A stretch of DNA of 36,675 nt from contig DASUBV010000306.1 in the NCBI GenBank assembly GCA_035763085.1, positions 1 to 36,675 on the forward strand, in the 5' to 3' direction. The translations under genes were made by a program, and so were the position numbers. The notes under the pieces were generated by a model. That model made no database searches. It was not told where the DNA came from and saw only the letters and a list, made by a program, of their open reading frames with translations. The DNA is from DASUBV01 sp035763085 (GTDB lineage: Bacteria; Actinomycetota; Actinomycetes; Streptosporangiales; Streptosporangiaceae). Shown here one piece after another: positions 9,860-21,346 of this stretch (the stretch's first letter is position 1; every line of letters starts with the position of its first letter).

Positions 9860-11794
9860 TCAGGCCTGGCGCTCGGCGGCCAGTTCCGGCGCGGTCAGCC
9901 GGGCGGCCAGCTCGGTGACGGCCAGGGCCAGCTGCTGCGGGGCAAGCCCCAGGCTCTCCAGCAGCTCGGAGCGCTCGCCGTGCTCCAGGAACTCCTGCGG
10001 GATCCCGAAGGTGCGGACCGGGGTCTCGACCTCGTGATCGCGCAGCAGCCGGGCCACCGCGTCGCCGACGCCGCCGGACCGGCCGCTGTCCTCGACGGTC
10101 ACCACCACCCGGTGCGCGCGGGCCGCGTCGACCAGCGCCTCGTCCAGGGGCTTGACCCAGCGCGGGTCGACCACGGTGACGCCGATCCCCTGGTCGGCCA
10201 GCCGGCGGGCGGCCTGCACGCAGGTGCCGGCCATCACGCCGACGCCGATCAGCAGCACGTCACGGGGCGCCCCGGCGGCGGGCTGGTGCAGCACGTCCAT
10301 CGAGCCGAGCCGGCCGGCCTGCGGCACGTCCTCGGGCGCGGCGCCGCGCGGGAACCGCAGGGCGGTCGGGCCGTCGCTGACCGCGACCGCCTCCCGCAGC
10401 AGCTCGGCCAGCCGGGTGCCGTCGCGCGGCACGGCGACCTTCATGCCCGGCACCATCTGGGTCAGCGACAGGTCCCACATTCCGTGGTGGCTGGCGCCGT
10501 CGGGGCCGGTGACACCGGCCCGGTCCAGCACGAAGGTGACCGGCAGCCGGTGCATGGCCACGTCCATGACCATCTGGTCGAAGGCGCGGTTCAGGAACGT
10601 GGAGTAGACCGCGACCACGGGATGCAGGCCGCCCATCGCCATCCCGGCGGCGCTGGTCACGGCATGCTGCTCGGCGATCCCGACGTCGAAGACCCGGTCG
10701 GGGAAGGCGGCAGCGAACTCGCTGAGGCCCGTGGGGTACAGCATCGCCGCGGTGATCGCTACCACATCGGGCCGCTCGGCGCCGATCGCGGCCAGTTCCG
10801 GGGCGAAGAAGTCCTCGGTCCACTTGCGCTTCTTGGCCGCCGGCGCGGGCTGGCCGGCTGCCTGGGCGGGCGCTGACGCCGGGGCCGGGCCGACCTGGTG
10901 CAGGCAGTCCTCGTCGTTCTGCTCGGCCAGCGGGTAGCCGAAGCCCTTGCGGGTGATCGCGTGCACCAGCACCGGCCCGCCGAAGTCGCGGGCCCGGCGC
11001 AGCGCATGCTCGACCGCCTGCTCGTCATGGCCGTCGACCGGCCCGAGGTACTTCAGGCCCAGGTCCTCGAAGAGCACCTGCGGCTGCAGCACGTCCTTCA
11101 GGCCCTTCTTCATGCCGTGCAGCGCCTCGAACAGCGGCGGCCCGAACAGCGGGGCGTGGGTCAGCGTGGTCTTGATGTAGTCCAGGACCTGCTCATAGCG
11201 CTGCGACACCCGGACGGTGGCCAGGTGGTTGGCGAGCCCGCCGATCGTCGGCTGGTAGGAGCGGCCGTTGTCATTGACGATGATGACCACCCGGCGGTCC
11301 TTGGCGCCGGCGATGTTGTTCAGCGCCTCCCAGGCCATCCCGCCAGTCAGCGCGCCGTCGCCGATGACGGCCACCACGCAGCGGTCGGTCTCGCCGCGGA
11401 TCTGGTAGGCCTTGGCCAGGCCGTCGGCGTAGGACAAGCTGGTGGAGGCGTGCGAGTTCTCCATCACGTCGTGGTCGGACTCGCCGCGGCTGGGGTAGCC
11501 GGAGATGCCGCCGCGCTGGCGCAGCGAGCCGAACTCGGCGGCGCGGCCGGTCAGCAGCTTGTGCACGTACGACTGGTGCCCGGTGTCGAAGACGATCCGG
11601 TCGGCCGGCGAGTCGAAGACCCGGTGCAGGGCCATGGTCAGCTCGACCACGCCCAGGTTGGGCCCGAGGTGCCCCCCGGTCCTGGAGACCGTCTGGATCA
11701 GCACGTCCCGGATCTCCGCCGCCAGCTGCGGCAGATCCTCCGGGCGGAGGTCCTTCAGGTCTCGCGGGCTGCGGATTGTCTCCAGCAGTGTCAC
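9860..11794 (-). CDS. dxs: 1-deoxy-D-xylulose-5-phosphate synthase
   Basis: A 644-residue thiamine-diphosphate enzyme that condenses pyruvate and glyceraldehyde 3-phosphate, the first step of the MEP isoprenoid pathway. Visible features are the DTGHQSYVHKLLTGR motif, the thiamine-diphosphate Mg-binding GDGALTGGMAWEALNN, the catalytic glutamate E375 in GIAEQHAVTSAAG, and the transketolase C-terminal domain (VVTVEDSGRSGGVGDAVA). The frame extends upstream to 11896. The GTG at 11794 has GAGGAG 7 nt before it and gives the normal N-terminus (LLETIRSPRDLKDL), so it is the likely start. Other MEP genes are not in the window. The enzyme is cytoplasmic. Confidence 0.96.
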   Translation of the reverse strand: MTLLETIRSPRDLKDLRPEDLPQLAAEIRDVLIQTVSRTGGHLGPNLGVVELTMALHRVFDSPADRIVFDTGHQSYVHKLLTGRAAEFGSLRQRGGISGYPSRGESDHDVMENSHASTSLSYADGLAKAYQIRGETDRCVVAVIGDGALTGGMAWEALNNIAGAKDRRVVIIVNDNGRSYQPTIGGLANHLATVRVSQRYEQVLDYIKTTLTHAPLFGPPLFEALHGMKKGLKDVLQPQVLFEDLGLKYLGPVDGHDEQAVEHALRRARDFGGPVLVHAITRKGFGYPLAEQNDEDCLHQVGPAPASAPAQAAGQPAPAAKKRKWTEDFFAPELAAIGAERPDVVAITAAMLYPTGLSEFAAAFPDRVFDVGIAEQHAVTSAAGMAMGGLHPVVAVYSTFLNRAFDQMVMDVAMHRLPVTFVLDRAGVTGPDGASHHGMWDLSLTQMVPGMKVAVPRDGTRLAELLREAVAVSDGPTALRFPRGAAPEDVPQAGRLGSMDVLHQPAAGAPRDVLLIGVGVMAGTCVQAARRLADQGIGVTVVDPRWVKPLDEALVDAARAHRVVVTVEDSGRSGGVGDAVARLLRDHEVETPVRTFGIPQEFLEHGERSELLESLGLAPQQLALAVTELAARLTAPELAAERQA

Positions 11795-12235
11795 CTGGCG
11801 CTCCTCGTAGTCGGCGGCAGATGCTGCCGCAAGCCGAGCCGGCCTGGCCCCGTTTAATCGCTGTCGGCCGTGCTGTTCTCGGCAGGCGAACCCCACGAGT
11901 GTATTTCGGGAGCCTTGCCGAACGCACAGGGCGGTGGCCCGATCGCTGACCCTGACGTCACCATTACCCGCCGGTTACCTGCCCGGTAAGCGCTCCGGGC
12001 CAGCCTGCGGCCGCCGGCCGTCAGACGTCGTGTTCTTGGTCACATAGCTTCCCAAATCAGGATCAACAGTCCCCTGATGCCGGCCTGGCCGCCGCCGGGC
12101 GAGGTCCGGCCGGAGGCGGGAATCCGGCCGGGCGACGGGCGCGACCCGGCCGCAGAACCGGCCCGGCCGGCCATTGCCGCGGCTATTGTCGGCTGCGAGC
12201 GCGGAATGGCACCTTCGGCAAGAGGTGAGTACATC
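11795..12235. other. Intergenic region between dxs and the small membrane protein gene
   Basis: About 440 bp without a convincing gene. It must hold the divergent promoters for dxs and for the CHAT-associated operon. A TACACT box on the minus strand near 11897-11902 could be a dxs -10, but no well-spaced -35 is evident. A slightly AT-richer patch around 12030-12075 (including TTGGTCACATAG) could hold the operon promoter. I found no riboswitch fold or long inverted repeat by eye. Confidence 0.35.
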
Positions 12236-12502
12236 GTGGTGGTGGATGCCATCGGAGCGGTCTGCTTCGGGCTCGTCATCGGCTGGGTGACCTACCGGAC
12301 GCTGCGCCGGACCGGGGAAACGGTCGCGATCTCCAATATTGCCTCGGTAGTCGGCGCCGTGGGCGGCGCGGCTGTGACAGGGCTATTCTCCGGTCACCTA
12401 TTCGGCTGGTACTGCATCGGATTGGCAGCCGGCTTCTTCGGCTACCTGATCCTGGCCGTGACCAGGCTCAAGGACGTGCCATGGCTGGGTGACGGCAACT
12501 GA
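12236..12502 (+). CDS. Small three-helix membrane protein coupled to CHAT protein
   Basis: An 88-residue protein beginning with GTG at 12236. The frame is open further upstream, but GAGGTGAG at 12223-12230 supports this start and it removes a Pro-rich tail unlike a membrane protein. Three hydrophobic, glycine-rich segments are visible at about residues 3-20, 30-51 and 56-75, separated by a basic loop (YRTLRRTGE) and a short loop (FSGHLFGWY). The C-terminal tail RLKDVPWLGDGN is short and polar. I do not recognise a named family. Its TGA overlaps the ATG of the CHAT gene (TGATG), so the two are co-translated. Possible roles are membrane anchor, sensor or membrane-acting effector for the CHAT protein; none is shown. 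Confidence 0.72.
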   Translation: MVVDAIGAVCFGLVIGWVTYRTLRRTGETVAISNIASVVGAVGGAAVTGLFSGHLFGWYCIGLAAGFFGYLILAVTRLKDVPWLGDGN

Positions 12503-15159
12503 TGCCGGCCTGGCTGTGGGCCCTGCCGGCAGTCGTCGCGATCGGCGTCGCGGGCCTCAGCGTGGCGCGCTGGCGGTCGCGGCGCCGGGCCGGGCACGTC
12601 AGCCCCGGGAAGCCGGACGAAGAGCAGGAGGATCTGCGCGCCACGCGGACGCCTCCCCCGCCCGAGCCCGCCGGGCCGCCGGAGCTAGCCGGGCCGCCCG
12701 AGTCCCCGAAGCTAGCCGGGCTGACCGGGTCCTCGAAGCTAGTCGGCCTAGCTGAGCCAGCTGAAGCGGCCGGGCCAGCTGAGCCGGCCGAGCCGGCCGA
12801 ACCCGAGGCGCAGGAGGCCCCGGGCACCTCGCAGGCCCCGGCGCCGGGCAGCCCGGCCGGTGCGCCGGCCCAGCCCGACGACACGCCCGGCCGCAGGAGA
12901 CCCACCTACCTGGACGAGGCAGACGAGTCCTGGCCGGAGTATGAGCGAGTCCGCCCGCCGCAGCCGGACTGGGCTTCGCCGGGGCAGGGAATCACCCGCG
13001 AGCCGGGCTCACTTCCGGTCTCGCCGCCTCCGGGTACCGGCCCTGGCGCTCCGGGCGGCGGCCCTGGCAGTGGCTACGGCAGCGGCCGCGGCGCGGGCAC
13101 CGGGTCATCGGGCACCAGGCCGTCCGGCGGGACGTCCGGCTGGCGGCCAGCCGGCGACGGGATGGCCGGCGGCAGGCCCTCCGGGGGCGGGACATCTGGC
13201 ACCAGGCCATCCGGCGGCGGGGCGTCCGGCGGCGAGCCTGACGACGCCGACCTCGCGCCGGTACCGCCCGGTGAAGCGCCGGGAGCGCTGCGGGATGCAG
13301 GCCCGGCGACGCAGCCGCCGCAGCCCGCGCCGACCGGGTCCCGGTACGCCAACGTCACGCTCGCGGGCATGCCGCGGCATGAGCCCTGGCCGGCGGGCCG
13401 GCCGCTGGAGCCCGATCGCCTGCTGCTGCTGCGGATCGGGATCGGCCCGCTGGCGGCCGCCAGCCACGTCCAGCCCCCGGTGCCGTTTCCCGACGAGCAC
13501 CTGCCCGGCGGCGACCTGACCATCGACGTGGTCATCACCAGCGAGACGATCTGGGTCGGTCCCGGCATCCGGGCAGTGCGCACCGACTGGGGTCACTCGC
13601 AGCAGGACAGCTTCCTCCTGCCCGCCGACGGCGGTCCCGCGCGGACCGCCGACGGCAGCAGCGAGCTGCTGTTCGAGCTGCTCACGCCGCACGAGCCCGG
13701 CACCGCCCGGCTGCGGATCGGCTACTACTGCCGCGGCGCGGTAGTGCAGTCGCAGGTGCTGGTGGCCGATATCGCCGAGCCCGGCACTCCGGGCGGCCCG
13801 TGGTCGCTGCGCACCGACTACACGATCGCCGAGGACCTGCCCAGCGCAGCGGCCATCCCGGACCGGCCGCGGGTCGCCGTCGTGCTGCACGAGGACGCGG
13901 CCGGGCAGATGATCTTCGCCCGCGGCGCCGGGGTCGCGAGCGGCACCCCGGTCCGCGGCACCCCGGAGGGCGGGGGGCCCGGCACGGCGATCACGGTCCC
14001 GCCTGCCCTGGCCGACCGGGTCCGGGCGCTGCGCAAGCTGCTGGCCAGCGAGCCGGTCGCGCCGGTGACCGTGCGCCAGAGCAAGACGCAGCTGGTGGCC
14101 GCGCTGCGGGCACTGGCGCCGGCCGGCTGGGAGCTGTACGCCGGGCTGTTCCCGAGCATGCGCGAGACCTTCTACCAGCTCGGCGCCGGGAGCACCGGGA
14201 CCGGGAGCACCAGGGCCGGGCCCGCCGTGCTGCACGTCGCCCGGCCGGCCGGGGTCGGCCTGAGCGTGCCGTGGGCTTACCTGTACTCGGCCGGCATCGA
14301 CTCCGCGTACGCCGCGCGGGGGTTCGCTGAGGTTCCGCTCTGCCCGCTGGTCGAGGACTGGGACGGGCGCAGCGCGCTCGTTACTGAGGACCTGGCCGAT
14401 TGCCCGCATGCCGCAGCGGTGTCGCACGCCAGCAACCTGCTGTGCCCGTTCGGGTTCCTCGGGATGCGGCACGACATCGAGCAGCTCAGCTCATCGCAGC
14501 GTCCGGTGCTGTCGATCGAGGCGCGGTCCGGGGCGCGGGTCGTGATTGCCGAGACGGCCTACCAGGTCAGCCCGGCGGCGCTGGGCGCGCACGTCACCGC
14601 GCTGCGCGAGACGGTCGGGGCGCGGCTGCCGGGCGTCAGCTGCCTGGAGGCGACGAGCAAGGCGGAGCTGGCCGAGCTGATCAGAGCGGACCTGCCGCTG
14701 GTCTACTTCTACTGCCATGGCGAGCGGCCGGTCGCCGGCAGCCCGGAGACCTACCTGGGCATCGGGAGGCGCGAGTGGGTGACGGCGCCGGACTTCATGA
14801 GCTGGGTACAGGAGGCCTACCTGGGGTCCGGGCTTCGGGTGTGGGACCGGGTCCGGCCGCTGGTGTTCATCAACGCGTGCCACTCAGCTGAGCTCGACCC
14901 GCGGGCGCTGTTCAACTACGTGGACGCGTTCGTCGGGGTGGGCAACGCCGCCGGGGTGATCGGCACCGAGGTCCGGGTCCACCAGGACCTGGCGATGCGG
15001 TTCGCGCAGGCGTTCTTCGGCGAGCTACTGGCGGACGGGGGCACGGTGGCGGGCGCGCTGCGCCGGGCCCGGCTGCGGTTCCTGGCCGGCGGGAACCTGT
15101 TCGGCCTGAATTACACGCCGTACTGCTGGGCCGACCTGAGCCTCGGCGGGCCGTCCTGA
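12502..15159 (+). CDS. Membrane-anchored CHAT domain protein (caspase-like protease)
   Basis: An 885-residue protein. Residues 1-22 form one hydrophobic helix (WLWALPAVVAIGVAGLSVA) followed by basic residues, so most of the protein should face the cytoplasm. Residues about 35-275 are a disordered Pro/Glu/Ala- then Gly/Ser-rich linker. From about 280 a beta-rich domain begins (SRYANVTLAGM, LTIDVVITSETIWVGPG). The last 190 residues are a CHAT peptidase domain: LVYFYCHGE supplies the catalytic histidine H739, and VFINACHSAE supplies the catalytic cysteine C793. Other caspase-like CHAT enzymes act in Craspase and gasdermin systems. Both dyad residues are present, so it is probably active. Substrate and trigger are unknown; the coupled upstream membrane protein is the obvious candidate partner. 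Confidence 0.85.
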   Translation: MPAWLWALPAVVAIGVAGLSVARWRSRRRAGHVSPGKPDEEQEDLRATRTPPPPEPAGPPELAGPPESPKLAGLTGSSKLVGLAEPAEAAGPAEPAEPAEPEAQEAPGTSQAPAPGSPAGAPAQPDDTPGRRRPTYLDEADESWPEYERVRPPQPDWASPGQGITREPGSLPVSPPPGTGPGAPGGGPGSGYGSGRGAGTGSSGTRPSGGTSGWRPAGDGMAGGRPSGGGTSGTRPSGGGASGGEPDDADLAPVPPGEAPGALRDAGPATQPPQPAPTGSRYANVTLAGMPRHEPWPAGRPLEPDRLLLLRIGIGPLAAASHVQPPVPFPDEHLPGGDLTIDVVITSETIWVGPGIRAVRTDWGHSQQDSFLLPADGGPARTADGSSELLFELLTPHEPGTARLRIGYYCRGAVVQSQVLVADIAEPGTPGGPWSLRTDYTIAEDLPSAAAIPDRPRVAVVLHEDAAGQMIFARGAGVASGTPVRGTPEGGGPGTAITVPPALADRVRALRKLLASEPVAPVTVRQSKTQLVAALRALAPAGWELYAGLFPSMRETFYQLGAGSTGTGSTRAGPAVLHVARPAGVGLSVPWAYLYSAGIDSAYAARGFAEVPLCPLVEDWDGRSALVTEDLADCPHAAAVSHASNLLCPFGFLGMRHDIEQLSSSQRPVLSIEARSGARVVIAETAYQVSPAALGAHVTALRETVGARLPGVSCLEATSKAELAELIRADLPLVYFYCHGERPVAGSPETYLGIGRREWVTAPDFMSWVQEAYLGSGLRVWDRVRPLVFINACHSAELDPRALFNYVDAFVGVGNAAGVIGTEVRVHQDLAMRFAQAFFGELLADGGTVAGALRRARLRFLAGGNLFGLNYTPYCWADLSLGGPS

Positions 15160-15191
15160 TCACCGGGCCGCAGGGTCACCGGGCCGGGCCG

Positions 15192-16496
15192 TCACCGGAT
15201 CTGGGCCGGCACCGTCTGGTCGCGGCCGGCCAGCCAGCCGCTGGCCAGCAGCACGACGATGACGGCCAGCAGCAGCAGCACCGGACCGGTCCAGCTGCCG
15301 GTGGCGGTGTGCAGGAAGCCGACCAGCAGCGGGCCGAGGCTGGCCAGCAGGTAGCCGACGCTCTGCGCGAAGGCTGACAGCGAGGCGGCGGTCACCGGGT
15401 CGGGCGCGCGGGCCATGGTGAAGAAGATGGCCAGGCCCAGTGCCGCGCCCTGGCCCAGGCCCAGCACCAGGGCGAACGCGGTGGCCGTGCCGACCGGCGC
15501 GAACGCCGCCCCGGCCAGCCCGGCGGCCAGCCCCGCCGCCGTCACCGCCACCAGCCGCTGCTGGGTGCGCAGCCGGTAGGCGAGAACCGGCACCAGCAGA
15601 GCGGCCACGGCGTTGCCGAGGTTCATCACGGCCACCAGGGTGCCGGCGTCCACGGCGCTGACGCCGCGGTCCCGGAACAGGGTGGGGAACCAGGACAGGG
15701 AAGCGTAGTAGACGGCGCTCTGCAGGCCCATGAACAAGGTGACCTGCCAGGTCAGGGGGTTGCGCCAGAGTGCGGCGCGGGCCCCCGGCCGGGCTGGCGC
15801 GCCGGGCTTGCCGTCGCTTGCGGCGGGCCGGCGGGGCTCGGCCAGCAGCGCCTCCTCGCCCTCCGGCAGCGGCCCGGCGGGCGGCGCCGTCCGGTAGCGC
15901 AGCTGCGGCAGCCACGCCGCCGCCCCGACCAGCGCCGGCACGGCCCACAGGCCGAGCGTGATCCGCACCGCCCCGGTGCCGCTGCCGGCCGCCTGGTAGA
16001 CCGGCACCGCGATCAGCGAGCCCATGATCGCGCCAGTCGACATCGAGGCCAGGTACAGCCCGATCAGCAGCCCGGCGCGGTCCGGCTGGCGGCGCTTGAC
16101 CAGGCTCGGCAGCAGCACGTTCATCAGCGCGATCGCCCCGCCCGCCAGGATGGTGCCGGGGAACAGCAGGGTGCTGGGCGCGGCGCCGCGCATCACCAGG
16201 CCGGCGACCAGCAGGAGCAGCGACGCGCCCAGGACGCGTTCCTCGCCGGACGCCCGGCTCAGCGGCGCGGCGATCCCGGAGAACAGCCCGAAGCACAGCA
16301 CCGGGATGGCCGCCAGGAATGCCTGGCCGGCCGAGGACAGCTGCATCGAGGTGTGCAGCTCGGGGAAAATTGGCGGCAGGCTGGTGATGGCCGCGCGCAG
16401 GTTGAAGGCCAGGATGAGGATCCCGGCGATCAGCAGGCCGGGCCCGGCACCGCGAACCGGGACGTTCGCCGGTGACCTGCCGATTTCCGCCCGCAC
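15192..16496 (-). CDS. MFS transporter, CynX/NimT family
   Basis: A protein of about 434 residues with twelve predicted hydrophobic helices. The first helix, GLLIAGILILAFNLRAAITSLPP, and PELHTSMQLSSAGQAFLAA after it match the CynX/NimT (cyanate/2-nitroimidazole) branch of the major facilitator superfamily. A hydrophilic central loop lies between helices 6 and 7 (LPEGEEALLAEPRRPAASDG). The frame is open to a GTG at 16556. The GTG at 16496 leaves a normal short cytoplasmic N-terminus, but neither start has a good ribosome site, so it is uncertain. It is divergent from the DUF1707 gene and converges on the CHAT gene. The substrate cannot be told from sequence. Confidence 0.85.
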   Translation of the reverse strand: MRAEIGRSPANVPVRGAGPGLLIAGILILAFNLRAAITSLPPIFPELHTSMQLSSAGQAFLAAIPVLCFGLFSGIAAPLSRASGEERVLGASLLLLVAGLVMRGAAPSTLLFPGTILAGGAIALMNVLLPSLVKRRQPDRAGLLIGLYLASMSTGAIMGSLIAVPVYQAAGSGTGAVRITLGLWAVPALVGAAAWLPQLRYRTAPPAGPLPEGEEALLAEPRRPAASDGKPGAPARPGARAALWRNPLTWQVTLFMGLQSAVYYASLSWFPTLFRDRGVSAVDAGTLVAVMNLGNAVAALLVPVLAYRLRTQQRLVAVTAAGLAAGLAGAAFAPVGTATAFALVLGLGQGAALGLAIFFTMARAPDPVTAASLSAFAQSVGYLLASLGPLLVGFLHTATGSWTGPVLLLLAVIVVLLASGWLAGRDQTVPAQIR

Positions 16497-16612
16497 TGGA
16501 CGAAGTCTAAGGGTCGCCGCCGCGGGCGCCCTGCCCCGGCACCGCCGCAGCCGCACGCGGGCCGCCGGCAGGACGTGTTGCCGGCCTGCGCGGGGCCTTA
16601 CAGTATGAGGCC

Positions 16613-17284
16613 ATGACTGGTGAAGTGTCCCCGGCCGAGCCCGCCCGCCAGCCCGTCTCTCTCGGCGAGCTGCGCGCCTCGCACGAGGACCGGGACAAGG
16701 TCGTCGAGCTGCTCCGGGTCGCGGCCGGCGACGGTCGGCTGACCGCCGAGGAACTCGACGAGCGGCTGGAGCGGGCCCTGCAGGCCCGGACCTACAACGA
16801 GCTGGCCGTGCTGACCGCGGACCTGCCGGCCGCCGGCGGCGGCGCCGCGGTCGCCCCGCAGCCCGACCCGTCGGTGCAGCCCAGGGAACTGGTCCGCATC
16901 CAGACCCGCAGCGGCCACATCCAGCGCGACGGCGCCTGGGTCGTCCCCCAGGCCATCGACCTGTCGGTGACCAGCGGGCACGTCAAGCTCGACTTCACCA
17001 GCGCGGTGATCACCAGCCGGACCCTGCGGATCGAGGCCGACGTGCACAGCGGCCACCTGATGCTGGTCACCCGGCCGGGCGTCGTCGTGGACGCCGACGA
17101 GGTCGCCGTCCGCAGCGGCCACGTGAAGACGCCCACGCCCTGGCGGGCTGGCGTCCCGGAGATCCTGCGGATCGAGATCACCGGGCAGGTCCGCAGCGGT
17201 CACATCAACGCCCGCCCGCCGCGCCGCAGCTTCTGGCAGTGGCTGCGCCGCGCACCGCGCCCGTACGCCGACGCCCTGCGCTAG
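16613..17284 (+). CDS. DUF1707 protein with SGH-repeat beta domain
   Basis: A 223-residue protein. Residues about 20-75 are the DUF1707 (SHOCT-like) domain: LRASHEDRDKVVELLRVAAGDG, then LTAEELDERLERALQARTYNEL and LTADLP. Residues about 95-205 contain five evenly placed SGH[IVL] units (TRSGHI, TSGHVK, HSGHLM, RSGHVK, RSGHIN), suggesting a short beta-solenoid like DUF4097 or the LiaF C-terminal domain. The tail is basic and tryptophan-containing (FWQWLRRAPRP), possibly membrane-touching. There is no signal peptide or transmembrane helix. A TACAGT box at 16599-16604 lies 8 nt before the ATG, so the 5-prime leader would be very short. The role is unknown; similar domain pairs are linked to envelope stress. 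Confidence 0.85.
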   Translation: MTGEVSPAEPARQPVSLGELRASHEDRDKVVELLRVAAGDGRLTAEELDERLERALQARTYNELAVLTADLPAAGGGAAVAPQPDPSVQPRELVRIQTRSGHIQRDGAWVVPQAIDLSVTSGHVKLDFTSAVITSRTLRIEADVHSGHLMLVTRPGVVVDADEVAVRSGHVKTPTPWRAGVPEILRIEITGQVRSGHINARPPRRSFWQWLRRAPRPYADALR

Positions 17285-17305
17285 AACCCGCGCCGGAATC
17301 CCGCG

Positions 17306-18304
17306 CTAGAACACCGAGATGTGCACGTGGTCGAAGTGGTTGGCCGTGATGCTGCCGCGGTCTTCCATGGGGACCCAGCCCGACGACGCCATCCGGATAT
17401 CCCAGATGCGCTGCCGGTAAATGATGTACATGATCCCGAGCCGGGAGGCGTTCTGCTGCGCCCAGGCGGCGAGCGCGTAGCCGAGACTGACCCGCGACGC
17501 GGTCGGCATGACGCCGCCCGAGCTCAGCATGAAGTCGCAGGCCCGGCCCAGCGGATGCTCGCCCGAGCTCTCGGGCCGGTAGCAGCCGATCGCGGGGAAC
17601 GGGCCGAAGTGCCGGTCGGCCTGGTCGCGGACCTCGCGCATCCGGGCGGTGACGCCGTCCCCGCCGATGACCGGGGACTGCGGCCGGAACCGGGCCATCA
17701 GCTGCGCCACCGCGCGCCGCTGGCCGGCCAGTGCGGTGACCAGGTGCCGCAGCTCGGCGACCCGGGCCGACGCGGCCTGCCCGGCGCGCTGGCTGGCCGC
17801 CGTGAGCGCCCGCAGCTGGGCCAGCTTGTCGCTGCGCTGCCGGGCCAGGTAGGTAACGACGGCGCTCTTGCTGAGCATGTGCTGCGGGTCGCCGCCGCTG
17901 AACAGCACCGCGAGCGCCGGGTCGGCCTCGCCGTCCAGGTACCGGGCCACGGCGACCTGGCCGAGGTAGCGCCGCGCGACGCCGAGCTGATGACGCAGCC
18001 GGCCAGCCCGGGCGGTCGCCGCGCGGGCTGAGTCCTGCGCGTCGTCCAGCCGGACGAGCTGCCCGCGGTACTGCCGGGCCAGCCGGGCGGCCCGGGCCTC
18101 GAGCTGGGTCAGCGTCGGCTGGCCGCCGGCGGCCAGCCCGGCGGCCAGGGCAGCCGGGCGGGCGGGCGCGGCGCTGCTGGCCGACGAGACGAACAGCGGG
18201 CTCACGACGAGCGCCGCGGCGAAGACGGCACCCCGGCAGGCCAGCCAGCGCAGGGTGCGGTGCGGGCCGGCGAGCCGGCTCTGGGTCCCCGGGTGTCGCC
18301 GCAC
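17306..18304 (-). CDS. Secreted coiled-coil protein with ARB_07466/M15-like C-terminal domain
   Basis: A 332-residue exported protein. After a basic N-terminus a hydrophobic segment (AVFAAALVVSPLFVSSASS) forms a signal peptide. Residues about 55-200 are predicted coiled coil, rich in Ala, Arg and Gln, as in RipA/NlpC-type actinobacterial wall proteins. The C-terminal domain has the metal-peptidase-like pattern GEHPLGRACDF (H250 and D257) and FDHVHISV (H326, H328), matching the ARB_07466/peptidase M15-like fold. It probably acts on or binds peptidoglycan. The frame is open to 18400. The GTG at 18304 has AGGTGAG directly upstream and yields the signal peptide near the start, so it is preferred. 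The gene is convergent with the DUF1707 gene. Confidence 0.82.
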   Translation of the reverse strand: MRRHPGTQSRLAGPHRTLRWLACRGAVFAAALVVSPLFVSSASSAAPARPAALAAGLAAGGQPTLTQLEARAARLARQYRGQLVRLDDAQDSARAATARAGRLRHQLGVARRYLGQVAVARYLDGEADPALAVLFSGGDPQHMLSKSAVVTYLARQRSDKLAQLRALTAASQRAGQAASARVAELRHLVTALAGQRRAVAQLMARFRPQSPVIGGDGVTARMREVRDQADRHFGPFPAIGCYRPESSGEHPLGRACDFMLSSGGVMPTASRVSLGYALAAWAQQNASRLGIMYIIYRQRIWDIRMASSGWVPMEDRGSITANHFDHVHISVF

Positions 18305-18452
18305 GGGCTCACCTGCCTCCCTCCGCCTGCCGGGTACGGGAGCTGGACTCCGGAAGCTAGCACCCCTGGCCGGTGCCCGCAGTGCTTTGCGCCAGCTCAT
18401 GCGCCAGGCCCCGGACTGCTCAGCAGCCCGGGGCCTGGTCGCCGGCTCTCGC

Positions 18453-21188
<2,736 letters not shown>

Positions 21189-21289
21189 GATGCTGCCTCC
21201 TGGCCTAGCGCGGGCGTCGCCGCACGCGCAGTCTGCATATTGCCGCACCCGGGGCCACGCCGTGCTGCGCGCCTCCCGCGTCCGGCAAC

Positions 21290-21310
21290 TATCTCGATAT
21301 CAAGCTATCT
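21290..21310. promoter_or_regulatory. Operator A upstream of acnA
   Basis: A 21-bp element whose core CTCGATATCAAG (21293-21304) is an imperfect palindrome. It matches operator B at 18 of 21 positions and lies just downstream of the predicted acnA -10, over the likely transcription start. Binding of a repressor here would block initiation. A MarR-family TamR-like regulator is a candidate by analogy with Streptomyces aconitase control. Confidence 0.65.
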
Positions 21311-21317
21311 AAGACCA

Positions 21318-21346
21318 AGCCTAGTAACGAGGTATCTTGACGTCAA
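21318..21346 (-). promoter_or_regulatory. acnA promoter
   Basis: On the minus strand, TTGACG (21341-21346) and TAGGCT (21318-21323) are separated by 17 bp, a good match to a housekeeping sigma-70-type promoter. Transcription would start near 21311, leaving a leader of about 120 nt before the acnA ATG. The -35 box lies inside operator B. Confidence 0.65.

Noticed and set aside
11795..12235. Riboswitch or small RNA upstream of dxs
   Set aside because: No conserved riboswitch motif or convincing long-range pairing could be recognised.
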